64,000 nucleotides of DNA. Origin: Akebia trifoliata. Its lineage: Eukaryota > Streptophyta > Magnoliopsida > Ranunculales > Lardizabalaceae. Both the position numbers and the translations under genes were made by a program. Location of the stretch: positions 16,263,443 to 16,327,442 of the forward strand of contig CM030716.1 of assembly GCA_017979445.1 (NCBI GenBank), written 5' to 3'. The notes under the pieces were generated by a model that was not told the origin of the DNA, did no database searches, and saw only the letters and a program-made list of their open reading frames with translations. Of the stretch, positions 1-12,296 are shown piece after piece; the first letter of the stretch is position 1, and each line of letters begins with the position of its first letter.

Positions 1-607
1 TAAAAGCGCCTCCGGCCAATCTCCAAAATTTTCTTTGGTGAAAATCAGATTTCTTTGCGTCCACGCGTAACCCTCGGCTAGATGAACAACTTTCCTTCTT
101 ACGGCTAAGCTCGGATCATTTACGTTTGGCGTAGATCTGAGTTTCAAATATCGAGGAAAAATGATTGAGATTTGTTTAGAGAGGGGAATAAGAAAATTCT
201 AATTATTCTAATAGAATTCAGATATTTATATAACTTAAGTTGGGACATACTTGTCATTTTGGGAATTATTTTTTTCGAATGTCGAAATGGACAAACTTGT
301 ACTCTATTTTGGGTGATTTTTCAACACGAATCTAATAGTATGATCGATTTTCTCAAATTACATCTCTAAAGTGTTGTTTACATGTTGGAAAAATATCTAA
401 TGCGAAACTCGAGGATTTGATAATTTTTCAATCGACTTCAGATTTAGGCGTGCTTACAGGCTAAAATATATTTTTTATCCTTCTAAATCTATTGGTGCAG
501 TTAATTTTCGTCAAATATTAAAAATTAAGAATCCATATTTTTAAATCAATGCACGGATCTAAAATTCTTTCATCGAGATACATTTTTAGGATTTTCAGGT
601 CATTACA
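1..607 (-). repeat. Partial LTR-like repeat, copy 1
   Basis: This AT-rich stretch has no coding region. On the minus strand it begins TGTAATGACCTGAAAATCC at 607, which looks like the 5' end of a plant LTR, and it runs off the left edge of the window. Parts of it, for example the GCTTACAGGCTAAA segment near 450, align in the same direction with 7500-8010 in copy 3 and inverted with 960-1010 in copy 2. I infer a diverged third copy of the same repeat. No PBS or gag-pol is attached, so the family is unknown. Confidence 0.45.
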
Positions 608-801
608 GATAATCATATCCCTAGATATGTTTGTGGCATCTCGTTAAATACTAACACAAAACCCCATGTCAGATCTCGAGGCACAAGGTGGCGCCTCAAA
701 GTTTTAGTATGGTATTCTCTGTTTACGTTAACATTTCAAGGCGTTCAACCTATACCTGATAAACGACACACATTATCCTACATATATACATACAAAATAT
801 A
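608..801 (+). repeat. Flanking module F1 of the palindromic repeat
   Basis: From 651 the sequence CTAACACAAAACCCCATG followed by an AGATCTCGAGGCAC motif recurs inverted at 3615-3757 (F2) and in direct orientation at 8715-8798 (F3). F1 abuts copy 2 at 801/802 and F2 abuts its other end. Copy 2 is thus bracketed by inverted modules of about 150 bp, which could be terminal inverted repeats of a larger element. No coding potential is seen. Confidence 0.5.
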
Positions 802-3614
802 TGTAAAACCCCGAGTTTTCAATTCGTATCTTGAGGAAAATAAATAATGGAACTTTGAGAAAATCTTGAAAGTGAGACTTAGGGGTAAAAATTTAGGAGG
901 TTTCTGATCATTTTTAGGAAATCTGACCTCACCATTGGATTCAAAATGATCGAAAAACATACTTTAGCCTGTAAGCACGCTCAAATGCGAGTCCGAACAT
1001 AAAACTTGCTAAATCCTTGATTACCGAGTCGGATTAGGCTACAATAATTACTTTGGTAGAGTAATAATTTTTAAGATTCGATTACATCATTGGGTTCATA
1101 ACGAAAAATTATTGAACATGGACTATTTACTTGTCATTTTTGGATATCAAAAAGTCGAATTATCGTCAAAAATGAAAATGACGTCAATTTTATGGGTCAC
1201 CTCAGGCAAAAAATGTAAATTTTTGTTAGAGATAAAATTTGTAGAAATTGACCATACCATTAAACCTAAAATGAAAAATTAGATAAAATAGAGTATTCAT
1301 TTGTCAGTTTTGGAGTCCGGATGGTCAAGTTATCGTCGATCGAAACAATAGGCAAATTATCAATTTCATCTCAAAGTTTATATAAATAAAATTTTTAATT
1401 TTTTTTATCATCGTCTTCCCCAACCCATCCAAAAAAACCAGCCAACAGTTTTTTTTTTAAAATTATTTTTCTTCAGCGTTCCAACTCAGATTAGTTGCGA
1501 ACCGCTCGCCGTCGACGACCGAAGTAGAATGGAGAAATATCCGCAACCTCGTTCTCTACAAAACCCACCTAACCTTTTTTCGTTTTACTTTCTTTTTCAT
1601 CCCATATTGTCAAAAATCTGTCGTATATATATACAGGAGTTTTGAAATTTTGACCTCGAATTTCATCCGTTTCGGTATCAAATCGTCCTCCGTCGTAGAA
1701 GGGAGAAAAGACGACAACGTCGAGATCTTCAAAACCACTGGGTCAAACTCAAAAATCAACTACCTCGAAGTTTGAACCACCTTGATTTCCGTATTGATCG
1801 TCTTGATTTTCGTGCACTTATTTCAATTCTTTAGCATAGAATTGTAAGAACTTTCAATTTCTATTAGTAATCGTAGATTGTAAAAATTTCATTTAGGATT
1901 TTATTAAAAATTTGTGGTGAGTTTCCAAAAATATAGAATTCAATTAATTATTTCAAATTCATGCTAGAACTTGTATATTTGATACGTTTAATTGTATTTT
2001 ATTACAAATTATAAGTGGGTGGGATATTTCAACGGGTTATTTCCGTCTGTTGGGTCCTGTGCAACGCTCGGACCCTGTTTTGATCTAAATTTTGTACTTT
2101 TTCAATGTTATTGATAAAAATAAATTTTATAATTAGAAAAAATAATTTAATATTCAATTAACTCATATTGAGTTGATGAATATCAGAAAGTGAATATTTT
2201 GTTTGAAAGATTGAAAATTGTAAATTTTAGAAAAAAGGGAAAAAGGGTATGAAAACGGTAAAATGTCATAATCACACCCGAGGGGTGATGTCTATATTTT
2301 ACATTATTGTGTTGTGTAGAGGTTTGTGAACGAATATCTAGGGATAATGTTACTGGTTGCATGTTTATTTACTTTTTGTTAACGCGAAGCGCTGTTTACT
2401 TTTCCATTCTATTATTTATTTTAGGCTGGGTGGGCACAATTGCATGGTAGGAAACTGGATATCTATTATTAACTTTGTATTATTAATTTCTCTTTTATTT
2501 TCAAATGAAAATAATATATATATGTAGCTATTTTGTGAGCTGTTAAAGAGTTTGTGAATGCCTGAAGGGATAGTGTGTCATATCATCCAGAGTGGTGTAC
2601 TATCCTGAGATGTACGGTAGGGACTACCAAGCTAATACGTGGTATGGGACGTGTATGAGAGTGGAGTCATAACTGCATCCGAGTTATTCCTCTCTATCTT
2701 TATCAGTGAACTTGTATTGTAATGGTGGTCGTATACGAATGGTTTGTATATTTGGGAATCACATGCACGACTGATAGGCATAAATGAAGATGATTAATCA
2801 TTGAACACTAACAATCTATAGTAGTCAAACGTTTTGACACATTGAAAAGAAACACATTACTTACGGTCACGTTAAACGGCCAGCCTGAGCCGGATAAATG
2901 GTCCCACAAGTGTGGTAAACAACGATCAGCCACAAAATCAGGAACTAATACTTATTATGAAACTTCATGTCCCGACTGGGAGCGATACAGTCGTGAATCC
3001 CAACTCTTTAATTCCATTACTCCACCGTTGTGTATTATGTATATGTTGTCTTATTTTGATATATAAACTGAAATGCATGTTTAATGTTTCCATTTGATCA
3101 ATTAGATTTGTATAAAAAGAGAATGTTATAGTGAGTACTACTAATTGATGTAATGTGAGTTTTAAAATATTTAGTTGCTAATCCCTAACTACATATACCA
3201 GTTAATCGTAATTTTTTCTGTAAAATTTTGCATATTTTAAAATGATTCAGTATGTTTATTTGTTCATGTTAAGAAAGGTTATTGGTAGAGATTATTTGCT
3301 TCCCTACTAGGTAACCATTATTACTCATCCTTTCCTTCTCCATTTTTTTTAGTTTCAGATTCAGAGCGTGTTGAGACAGGTATAGAGCACAAGTGAGGGT
3401 CATCTGGTGGGTAAGATAGACAACCAGAGTCCGCCACCTAGTGAGTTTTGGGATTATATTCGATTTGTCCAAGAGTGTTATAGATTTGTGTTGAGCGTTA
3501 TGACTTTTGTTAGAGTGAGAAATTTTTGTATAATCCCGTATATAAATTTATTTTTCCGTACTCTGATTTATCGTTCATTATTAGATATATATAGGCTTCC
3601 GTTGTTATTATATT
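802..3614 (+). repeat. LTR-like repeat, copy 2 (left arm of palindrome)
   Basis: This 2.8 kb noncoding sequence starts TGTAAAACCCCGAG and ends near the ATATAGGCTTCCG motif around 3600. It aligns by eye, as reverse complement, over its whole length with 3781-8165 once the solo LTR there is removed. Shared landmarks include CACACCCGAGGGGTGATG (about 2275 against 5105), the GGGTCC...GCTCGGACCC area (about 2055 against 5325) and the ATATATAG...AGATATA area near 3590. The TG start and length suggest an LTR, perhaps of a chromovirus-type Ty3 element, but no internal region is present. Short ORFs inside are not conserved in the other arm. Confidence 0.6.
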
Positions 3615-3780
3615 TTGTATATATATGCAGGATAATGTATGTCGTTTATCAGGTGTAGGTTGAACGCTTTGGAATGCTAACATAAATAGAGGAGACCATA
3701 CCGAAATTTCGAGGTGCCACCTAGTGCCTCGAGATCTGACATGGGATTTTGTGTTAGCGTTTGGCAGGGCGCCACGATAT
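3615..3780 (-). repeat. Module F2 and palindrome centre
   Basis: 3615-3757 is the reverse complement of module F1 and joins the two inverted 2.8 kb copies. 3758-3780 (a GGCAGGGCGCC stretch) is the short unpaired centre. No gene is present. Confidence 0.55.
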
Positions 3781-6700
3781 AATACTAGCGGAAGCCTATA
3801 TACATCTAATAGCGTACGATAGATCAGAGTGCGGAAGGATAAACAAAGTACAAGATTATACAAACATTTCTCACTCTAACAAAAGTCCTAACGCTTAGTT
3901 CAAAATCTATAATACGTCTGGACAAATCGACACCACTGGGGGGTATAGCCCCAATACTCACCAGGTGACGAACTTTGATTGTCTATCTGACCTGCTAGTT
4001 GATCATCACTCGTGCTTTATACCTGCCTTGCCAAGCTCTGAATCTCAAACTAAAAAAATAGATAATGAAAGGGTGAGTAACAATGGTTACCCAATAGGGA
4101 AGCAAACAATTTCTACCAATAACCTATTCTAACATGAACAAATAATCATACTGAATCATTTTAAAATATGCAAAGTATTATAGTGAAAACTACGATTAAC
4201 TGGTACATATAGGCATGGATGAACAACTAAACATTTTAAAACTCACATTACATCAATTAACAGTACTCACTATAACATTTTCTTTTTATACAAATCTAAT
4301 TGACCAAATGGAAACATTAAACATGCATTTCATTTTATGTATCAAAATAAGATAATAGATACATAATATACAATGGTATAATAGTGGAATTAGAGAGTTG
4401 GGATTTATGACTGAATCACTCTTAGTAGAAACATGATGTTTTGTAATAAAGTATTAATTCCTAATTTTGTGGTTGGTCGCTATTTACCACACTTGCGGGA
4501 CCATTTATCCAGTTCAGACTGGCCGTTTGACGTGACCGTAAGTAATAAATTTCTTTTCAATGTATCAAAACGTTCGACTACTATAGATTATTAGTGATTA
4601 CTAACTAATTATCTTCGTCTATGCCTATCAGGCGTGCATGTGATTCCCATATATATGATCCATTCGTATATGACGACTACCTTTACATTACACGTTTACT
4701 AGTAAAGATAGAGAGGAATAAACCCGGATTTCAATTGTGACTCCACTTTCATACGTGTCTTATACCATGTATTAGTTTGGTTGTCCTTACTGTACATTTT
4801 AGGATAGTACACCACTCTAAATGATATGACGCACTATCCCTTCAAGCATTCATAGACTTTTTAACAACTCACAAAATAGCTACATATATATATTATTTTC
4901 ATTTGAAAAGAAAAGAGAAATTAACAATACAAAGTAGAGAATAAATATCCAATTTCCTACCATGCAACTGTAGCCACCCGACCTAAAATAAATAATAGAA
5001 CTTGGAGCATTTGCGCCAACAGAATTTAAATAGACATGCAATAAATCATTATCTCTAGATATCCCTTCACCAACTTACATACAACATTACAATATAAAAT
5101 GCAGACATCACCCCTCGGGTGTGATTATTACATTTTACCATTTCATCCCCTTTTCCCATTTTTTTTTCAATTTTTGTAGTTTTCAATTTGTCGAACAAGA
5201 TATTCACTTTTTGATATTAATCAACTCAATATGAGTTCATTGAATATTAAATCTTTTTTTTTCAATTATGAAATTCATTTTTTTATAATAACATTGAAAA
5301 ATTACAAAATTTATATCAAAATAGGGTCCGAGCAATGCACAGAACACAACTGGCAGAAATAACCTGGTGAAATATCCTACCCACGTATAATTTGTTATAA
5401 AATACAATTAAACATATCAAATATGCAAGTTCTGGCATGAATTTGAAATAACAAAAAGAATTCTATATTTTTGGAAACACATTACAGGTTTATGTTAAAA
5501 TCCTAAATGCAATTTTCACAATCTATGATTATCCATAGAAATTAAGAGTTCATACAATCTCTATACAAAATAATTGAAGTGTATGCAAAAAAATCTAGAC
5601 GAACGGTGCAAAAATCGAAACGGATCGGACTTTAAGACGATTGATTTTTGAATCTGGCCTGGTGAAAGTGCCCTCAATTAGTGGGGTGTACGGATCCGCT
5701 TTTGATTTTTGAGGTTTAGGAGTCGCCACCTAGTTATTACGGTCTAAGAACCAAATGTTGACTCTACCAATAGATAAGATACTGATCTACACAGAAAATA
5801 GGTTCGGGGATCAGGTTACGGGGTTGAAGATGTTAGACACCAACCTTGTCCGACAAACGTCAATCTCTGCTTTTCCCAAATAATACTACATTGCAAAATA
5901 GACCTAATAACAATAAAAAAATAATAAAAAACATTACCTAACGGATTACGATGGTGTCCTCAGTATTGGCAGAGAGTGTCTTTATATGAGTTTCCTTACT
6001 ATTTCTCTATCATTGGATCTGTTTCTAATCTCCAAGTTAAAGTATCTATCTTTTAGATCTGAGTGTTTCTTGAATTTTAGGGATTTCTGGATATTTTTGA
6101 AGGGTTTATGGGGGGTTTTTTGAGTAAAAGCTAAGGTTTGGATGATAGGTATGGAGTTAGGACTTCAAAATTAAGGTTTGGAGGAAGCCAGGGAGACTTT
6201 TTGACCTACTTTTCATAGGATTTATTTTGACTTGCGAAATTAGATTGTAGAGGCTCCTATTTATAGATTTTTTTTGGAAGAATTAGGGTTTGATTAGGTC
6301 TCTTTTTAGATAAGGTGAATTACGATTTTGACTTAAGTCTTATTTGATTGACTAGGTTTATTTAACTTAGGGTTTTGACTTAAGTCTTATTTGATTGATT
6401 AGGTTTCCTTAAATTAGGATTTTAATTCTTACGTACAATGACATAATATATTTTTGATTTTCGCAAAATCCCTCTTAATTATATTTTAATTCTTTAGGCC
6501 CCAAGATGAAGGGGTTTCTACTTAAATAAGTAGGCAACCATCAACAATTTTGCCTGAGGGCTTGATTATTAATTTTCTTAGTTCAAATTTTAAATTAATT
6601 TTATTAAGGTTTCACTTTACGTTAATTAATATTTTATTTATTAATTTCAAAATTTAAAATTGTTAAAATTGAAAAATTATCGTTTTGCCCCTGAAGAGGA

Positions 6701-8165
6701 CTTTTGTGTTGAGAAGTCGTTTTTCGATGTTTTGAAATGTTTTGGAATCGATTTTTCGTAAGGAATTCGAAGGGATTATCGATTTGTGTCATTTATAAAT
6801 TTTTTGGCATGAAATAATTGTGAACCCTATGAGGGGCATGTTCGTAATTTTGTCAAATTTGGTGAAAAGTGGCGAAATATTTTATTTGGTTTCACTTTGT
6901 TATTTTATGTATTCGAAAGATTTTTCCTAAGCGTAATGTGGGCTCTAAGGATGTTTTGATGTTAGGAGTATTTTGATAATTTGATCATTTTTTAGTGATT
7001 TTAATCGTAAAACTTATTTTTGTCTGCAAAATGATGATTTCTATATTTTTGGGATTATATTTTTCTAGCGTAGCGTGGTTTCTACAGTTTTGTTAGTTTG
7101 AAATAACTTATCTGAATTTCTAAAATATATCTAGTAACAAAATAGAGCATTGGAATATTCATCCATCATTGGGAACCATCGCAATTGGGTTTTGAAAAAT
7201 GGAGTGTCTACATCCGGTGGTTTTGAAAATCTCGATACTGTCGTCATTTCTCCCTTATGCGACGAAGGACGGTTTGACTTTGAAATAGATGAAATCCAAG
7301 GTCGAAGTTACGAAACTCCCGTATATATATATGATTGATTTTTGATGATACGAAGCGAAAAAGAAGATGAAACGAAGAGATATTGGGTGAGTTTTGTAAA
7401 TGTCGAGGCTGCGGATTTTTTCTTCTTTTGTGTTGAAAGTCGATGATTACCCGATTGTAATGAATCTGAGGTTGAAAATCGTGAAAAAAATAAATTTTTT
7501 TTTTATCAAATACGTTGGCTGGTTTTTGGACGAATTGAGGTGATGAATAGCGTTTTGAATTAAAAAAAAAAATTATTTATATAAGTGCGGGACGAAATCG
7601 ATATTTTACCTATTGTTTCGTTTGATGATAACTTGACCGTCCAGACTCCAAAATTGACGAATAAATACTCTATTTTTTCTAATTTTTCGTTCCGGATCTA
7701 ATGATGTGGTCCAATTTAAAAATTATATGTCTAAAAAAAATTTACTTTTTCAGCTTAATGGGACCTTAAAATTTACGTCGTTTTCATTTTTGACGATAAT
7801 TCAACTTTTTGGACTCCTAAAATGACAAGTAAATAGTCAATTTTTTAAAAATAATTTTTCGTTACAAATCCAATGGTATGATCGAATCTTAACAATTTTT
7901 ACTTTAGCAAAAAGTCATTATTTTAGCCTAGTCCGACTCGATAATCGAGAATTTTGTAATTTTTCTGTTCGGACTCGCATTTGAGCGTGCTTATAGGCTA
8001 AAGTATGTTTTTTGACCATTTTGAATCCAATGGTGAGGTTAAATTTTATTAAAAATTGCTAGAATAAAATCCTACAATTTTACCCTTAGTCCCACTTTTA
8101 TGATTTTTTTTAAAATTTAACTATTTATTTTTCGTCGAGACGAATAAAAAACTCGGTGTTTTACA
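3781..8165 (-). repeat. LTR-like repeat, copy 3 (right arm of palindrome), interrupted
   Basis: On the minus strand this copy starts TGTAAAACACCGAG at 8165 and ends near 3781, mirroring copy 2. Without the inserted solo LTR (5663-7212) and its duplication it is about 2.83 kb, close to the 2.81 kb of copy 2. Copy 2 therefore shows the empty site of the solo LTR. The arms differ by many substitutions and small indels, so the duplication is old or the two copies inserted independently. No coding sequence is recognised. Confidence 0.6.
5663..7212 (-). mobile_element. Solo LTR, Ogre family A (A0)
   Basis: The ends TGAAAG...GTGTCTACA and the whole sequence match the family-A LTRs at 16168, 24308 and 59907. 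No internal element sequence lies on either side, so this is a solo LTR left by LTR-LTR recombination. The flanking pentamers CCTGG (5658-5662) and TCCGG (7213-7217) look like a mutated target-site duplication. The matching place in copy 2 is uninterrupted, which supports these borders. At 1.55 kb it is shorter than the other copies (about 1.72-1.75 kb) and more diverged, so it is the oldest family-A copy here. A TATTTATA box (minus TATAAATA) lies at 6258-6265, and a decayed form of the conserved LTR stem-loop lies at 5819-5848. Confidence 0.85.
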
Positions 8166-8798
8166 ATGTTTGTTCTTAAGGTTGGAAAATTCTCTCATTC
8201 CTGACAAATATAACTTGTGGCCATGGTCCCCATGGTGGAACATAGGGTGGACTAGGGTTTGTCCCTTATGAAGAGTCCTGGCGCTTCATCAATTTAGCCA
8301 CCTCCCCGACTAGTCCAGTCTGTTACTAGAACATCTCCACTCTAAACTTAGTGTACGTTTTAGCTCTATCCCATGAATGACATTAGTTGCATTGTCAGAT
8401 TGGGGGTTTGACCAGAAGCCTGTCCTGTCTTTGTTGCTTTTTGGTTTCTCTTTCGGCCTCTGCCTTTTCTACTAATTTCTATTTTGTATATCTCCGACAA
8501 GGCAATTATCAAAATAAGGACTACAATCATGAAAGCATGAATTATTACCTTGACCCAAAATTTAGTAATGGATGCTATTTCCATTACTAACATAATAAAC
8601 CTAGGATCTTATCCTGGGCTTACTAAGCTCTACGGACTTTTAAATACGAAAGAGCTCGTAATCCCAATACAGAACTACTAATGAGCTCTGGTACTACTTT
8701 GTAGCTTCCCGCAACGCTAACAAAAATCCCCATGCTAGATCTCGAGGTACTAGGTGGAACCTTGAGACTTCAACATGGTCTTCTCTATTTATGTTAGT
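8166..8798. repeat. Noncoding flank with module F3
   Basis: No gene is recognised here. 8715-8798 is a third copy of the F module (CGCTAAC, then AGATCTCGAGG), cut at 8798 by the insertion of element B1. The rest, 8166-8714, has no match elsewhere in the window; the small ORFs on both strands of 8366-8593 overlap each other and resemble no family known to me. Confidence 0.4.
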
Positions 8799-10376
8799 TG
8801 TAGACACCCTAATTTGAACGGGCCCTCACTCGAAAGGGTCCAAAAACAGTAATATTCCAATAAATTTGACCAACAGGCCTCGATGGCCCGAATCATCGAT
8901 TTTCGCCAAAATCAAGGCCTCTAACACCTTTCAATGGGTTAGTAGGTCCACTAAAAGGATTCGACATGATCCCATCTACCCCGCTCCATTCAAAATACCG
9001 GTTTCCCAACAAAATAGGCCAATGGGATTCTAAGGTCCAAAATGATAAAAACGACAATTTTGAGTAAATCAAGGCCCTAAGACCTCCTAATGGTCTAGGG
9101 GACCTATAAGAAGGGTTGCAACCCATCCTACACATGTTCAAACCCATCACACCTCCTTTATATCCAAAAGGAACCGAACGATCGATGAAACTCTTCAAAC
9201 GGGCCCAAAAAGCCCGATTCGTCAGCACGTGGCATTTTAATCAAATAATTGATTTCAAAAATTTCAAAAAAAATCAAAAAAATAAAAATGTGAGACTTGG
9301 GATACCTACTCCTCATCTACCTTCCGCCGCTCCACCTCGAGATCCGCAAACACCCTAAGCCCCTTCGAGGCCCACAAACCTTTATTCCTTTCCTAAAAAT
9401 AATTTCTAACCTTACCCTCAACCCAAAATCAATTCCACACCACCTAAATCCTAAAGTGAACTCACCCTAAAAAATCCAACCCACAAACAAACCTTATCCA
9501 AACCTGAAATAACCCATAACCCTCCTAAACCCAAGTCCAATACATTAAAAGCCCACTAACTATTACCCATATCCAACTCATTACCTAACCCATAACCTTA
9601 ACCCATTACCCATTACCCACATCAACCAATCAACCCTTCAACATCAAAAGATGACACATGTCATCACCACCATTCACCTCCCTCATCTAATCACCCACCC
9701 CCATCACCATTCTCTAAGCAACTCATCTAACCCACATCACCTCTTTCCAAAATCACCTCAACCCATACCCTACCCTAATCTACCCTATCCCCATTCTCTA
9801 ACATCATCAACCACCCACACCTCAACTCATACCCTAACCCATCATCATTCTCTAACATCATCAACCACCCATATCCCTTACATATCAACCCATCACTTTT
9901 CCTTAAAACACTCAAACAAAATCACCTCAACCCATACTTCCCTCATCATCAACCAACTAACCCACACCCTTCTCTCTAATCAAACAATCACCATCAACCA
10001 ATCTCATCACATATGCCACATGGCATCATCCCCTCTTTCCTCCCAAAAACCAATTTAACAACCTCTTACACAACCCATTCTCCTAAATCTACACACCTCA
10101 CCTCATCAACCAACCTAACACTCCTTCTCTAAACAACCCTCTTACACCCCCACTCCCCCCATCAACCATCACTTATCTCATCCCACCAAACATTCTACCC
10201 AAATGAATTTGGGTAGGATCTAACCCATTTGGATCTAAACCTCACCCATTTTCACTCATTACACATTTACCCTCCATTCCACTTTAAATTTCATACCTTT
10301 CACTTCAAATACCCATGCCATTTTCTATTCTCTCAACTCTTCATCCCATTATACCCTCAAACCTCCTCCAAACATC

Positions 10377-10384
10377 TATAAATA
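10377..10384 (+). promoter_or_regulatory. TATA box of B1 LTR
   Basis: TATAAATA in the context CATCTATAAATACC is conserved at the same LTR position in all family-B copies. It lies about 700 bp before the LTR 3' end, just after the G-poor tract, and is the likely core promoter for the genomic RNA. Confidence 0.65.
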
Positions 10385-10848
10385 CCTCCCCTCTCATCCC
10401 AAAAATGGTTACCAAGTCTCATACAAAAAAAAAAGGGAAAAAAATATTTTCTCTACTCATCTCTTCTCTACTACTCTCTCATACCAATTTCTAAAAAGGG
10501 ACAACTTCACTCTCCTACTTCACTAAGGATCTAAGAAGCATAGAAGAAGAAGAAGAAGTGAAGAAACAAGAGTGAACTTGAAGACTCAAGGTAGGTTCAA
10601 AACATCCCCTCTCTCTCTATCCTCTCCTCCTCCCTCTTCTAAAACCCCCTCCTTCCCTTTTTATTTTATTTTGAATTAATGGCCTTTAAGGCTTAGATCT
10701 ACAAGGATCATCTCTATCAATGAGATGATCCTATGATCGAGCCAAAAACAAATCCCATCTAGGGTACAAATGCACCCACGTGGCACCTTTTTTTATTTAT
10801 TTAAAATCAAAAGGACCAAGTTATGTAGAGGTTACCGCCACCTGGCGG

Positions 10849-10883
10849 GGAGAAAAGGGTGCCTAACCCCTTCCCTTTTCTCC
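10849..10883 (+). other. Conserved LTR stem-loop (B1)
   Basis: An 11-bp perfect inverted repeat, GGAGAAAAGGG and CCCTTTTCTCC, encloses a 13-nt loop TGCCTAACCCCTT. On the other strand the loop reads nearly AAGGTGTTAGGCA, as in families A and C. It lies about 190-225 bp from the LTR 3' end, so it should be in the transcribed leader. Confidence 0.7.
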
Positions 10884-11077
10884 AACCGAACCGCTTACCC
10901 GAATCTCAAGGTTCGATTACCCCTTATCCATTGTGAGTCACCAAAATGCCAAAAATGACAATTTTCCGAAAAATGTACCTCGGGTGACCATTCACACCCA
11001 CTTGCAACATGAATGGTGGCGACTCCAATTAATTGTAGATGTGGTCGTCCTAACGACGAAAACCACGCATCTACAGC

Positions 11078-11095
11078 TGGCGACTCCACTGGGGA
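11078..11095 (+). other. Primer binding site of B1
   Basis: TGGCGACTCCACTGGGGA begins two bases after the LTR end. It matches the Ogre-type PBS, which to my knowledge is assigned to tRNA-Arg. The same site is found reversed beside the 5' LTRs of B2 (49943-49960) and A2 (59888-59905, one mismatch). Confidence 0.8.
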
Positions 11096-12296
11096 CCCAT
11101 GGTTCATCCCTTGTGACAATTCGGTTGTTTTGAAAAAAAAAAGCAGATTTTTTTTATTATTATTCACTAACATTGTTTGTTTGTTTCTTATGTGTTAGTT
11201 GTTTTTTTTTTTTTGCTTGATCAAAATTGTAATATTTATTTACTTTTGTTCCTTTTGTTACATATTTGTAAGGGGGTCGATGAAAAATAATAAAAATATG
11301 AAAATGCACATGTGCACTTACGAGCATAGCCTCACTTCCAAGCCACCCCACCCTCAATATATATAAACCCCGATACTTAGTAGTTTTGCGGCTTGAGATC
11401 GTTATTTCAAGTGTCGGGAATGAACACATCAAACCCGATTACCAACCAACGATGTGTGTACTTCGGTATGCATCGAGATTTGAAGATCGGGTAGCCGTGA
11501 AGCCACCCATTAAACCACATGCATGTGCCCGATTAGACGAGGCTAGGACACAAATTTTTAATGCTACATTGACCCCCAAGAAAAGTTATAATTGTACAAG
11601 TCATAGTCGGGCCTTGAAGCCCAAGTTGTAAGCCCAATGGGGTACCCCTAGTTCATTAGGTAGATGTTCCGATTTATTCTTATCCTCCCTTAGGTAAAAG
11701 GGAGTAATGCACATAGCATCATTCAAAACAAAAGGAAAAAAACAGTGAGCAAAGGGCTTAAAACAGGGAGATATGAAAAACATGGACAAAGAAAATAGTT
11801 CTGTGAATTTTCAGAAGTTGGATTTCTTTCTGGTTCGTGTCCATGACATGGATGGACAAAAATGAGCATCATCCGTATTGGGAACACGGTTGAGTCAAAG
11901 CATGCCTCATGTGTGTTGGGAACACGGTTGAAACAGTGACTACTTTACCCGTGTTTTGAGCACGGTTGAAACAGTAGATGTCTCATCTGTGCCCAAAATA
12001 TGGATAACAGAATAAAAATTACATCCGTGCCATTAACACAGACCAGAGTGAACTCGACCCTATAGAGAGAACTCGACAGTCCATTTTTGAAGGGGACCAC
12101 TTACTAATCGATCCAACGTTGATGGCATCGTTAGAAAAATCTCAAGTTTTGGGACAAATTAAGTAAGGTGGATTTTGTTAATCAATGTTTTCAAAAATAT
12201 ATATATATAATATAAAACAAAAAAAAAAGAAAAGGGAAGGGGTAGAATTTGTGGATTTTTCGACTCAAAATGATTTTGTGGACTGGGTCCAAACTC
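11096..12296 (+). other. B1 leader with degenerate hairpin repeats
   Basis: No conserved coding region is found. From about 11840 to 12050 there are five or more degenerate units of about 40 bp that end GGTTGA or similar. Each has a short inverted repeat, for example GTGTT-GGG-AACAC near 11910 and CCGTG...CACGG near 11952. ORF1, which lies between PBS and gag in B2, is absent here, so it was either lost in B1 or gained in B2. Confidence 0.5.

Larger units (their letters stand above)
8799..11075 (+). repeat. 5' LTR of B1 (family B)
   Basis: A 2.28 kb LTR starting TGTAGACACCCTAATTTG and ending GCATCTACA, followed by GC and the PBS. It aligns throughout with the reverse complement of 49964-51970. 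The section from about 9400 to 10380 is C/A-rich with very few G on this strand. A TATA box, the conserved stem-loop and a short copy of the PBS start follow in order. Histidine- and proline-rich ORFs such as 9651-10058 are by-products of composition. The pentamer TTAGT before 8799 would be the left target-site copy; its partner is outside the window. Confidence 0.88.

Noticed and set aside
1..8798. Host gene in the left 8.8 kb
   Set aside because: Only short, mutually overlapping ORFs in inverted repeat DNA; no conserved domain or exon-like pattern was seen.
9420..9620. Telomere-like CCCTAA/ACCCATAACCC motifs, also at 29880-30000
   Set aside because: Irregular, no perfect CCCTAAA array; part of the C/A-rich LTR composition.
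9651..10058. His/Thr/Pro-rich ORF of 135 codons
   Set aside because: It lies in the G-poor part of an LTR, where stops are rare by composition, and is not conserved as a frame in B3.
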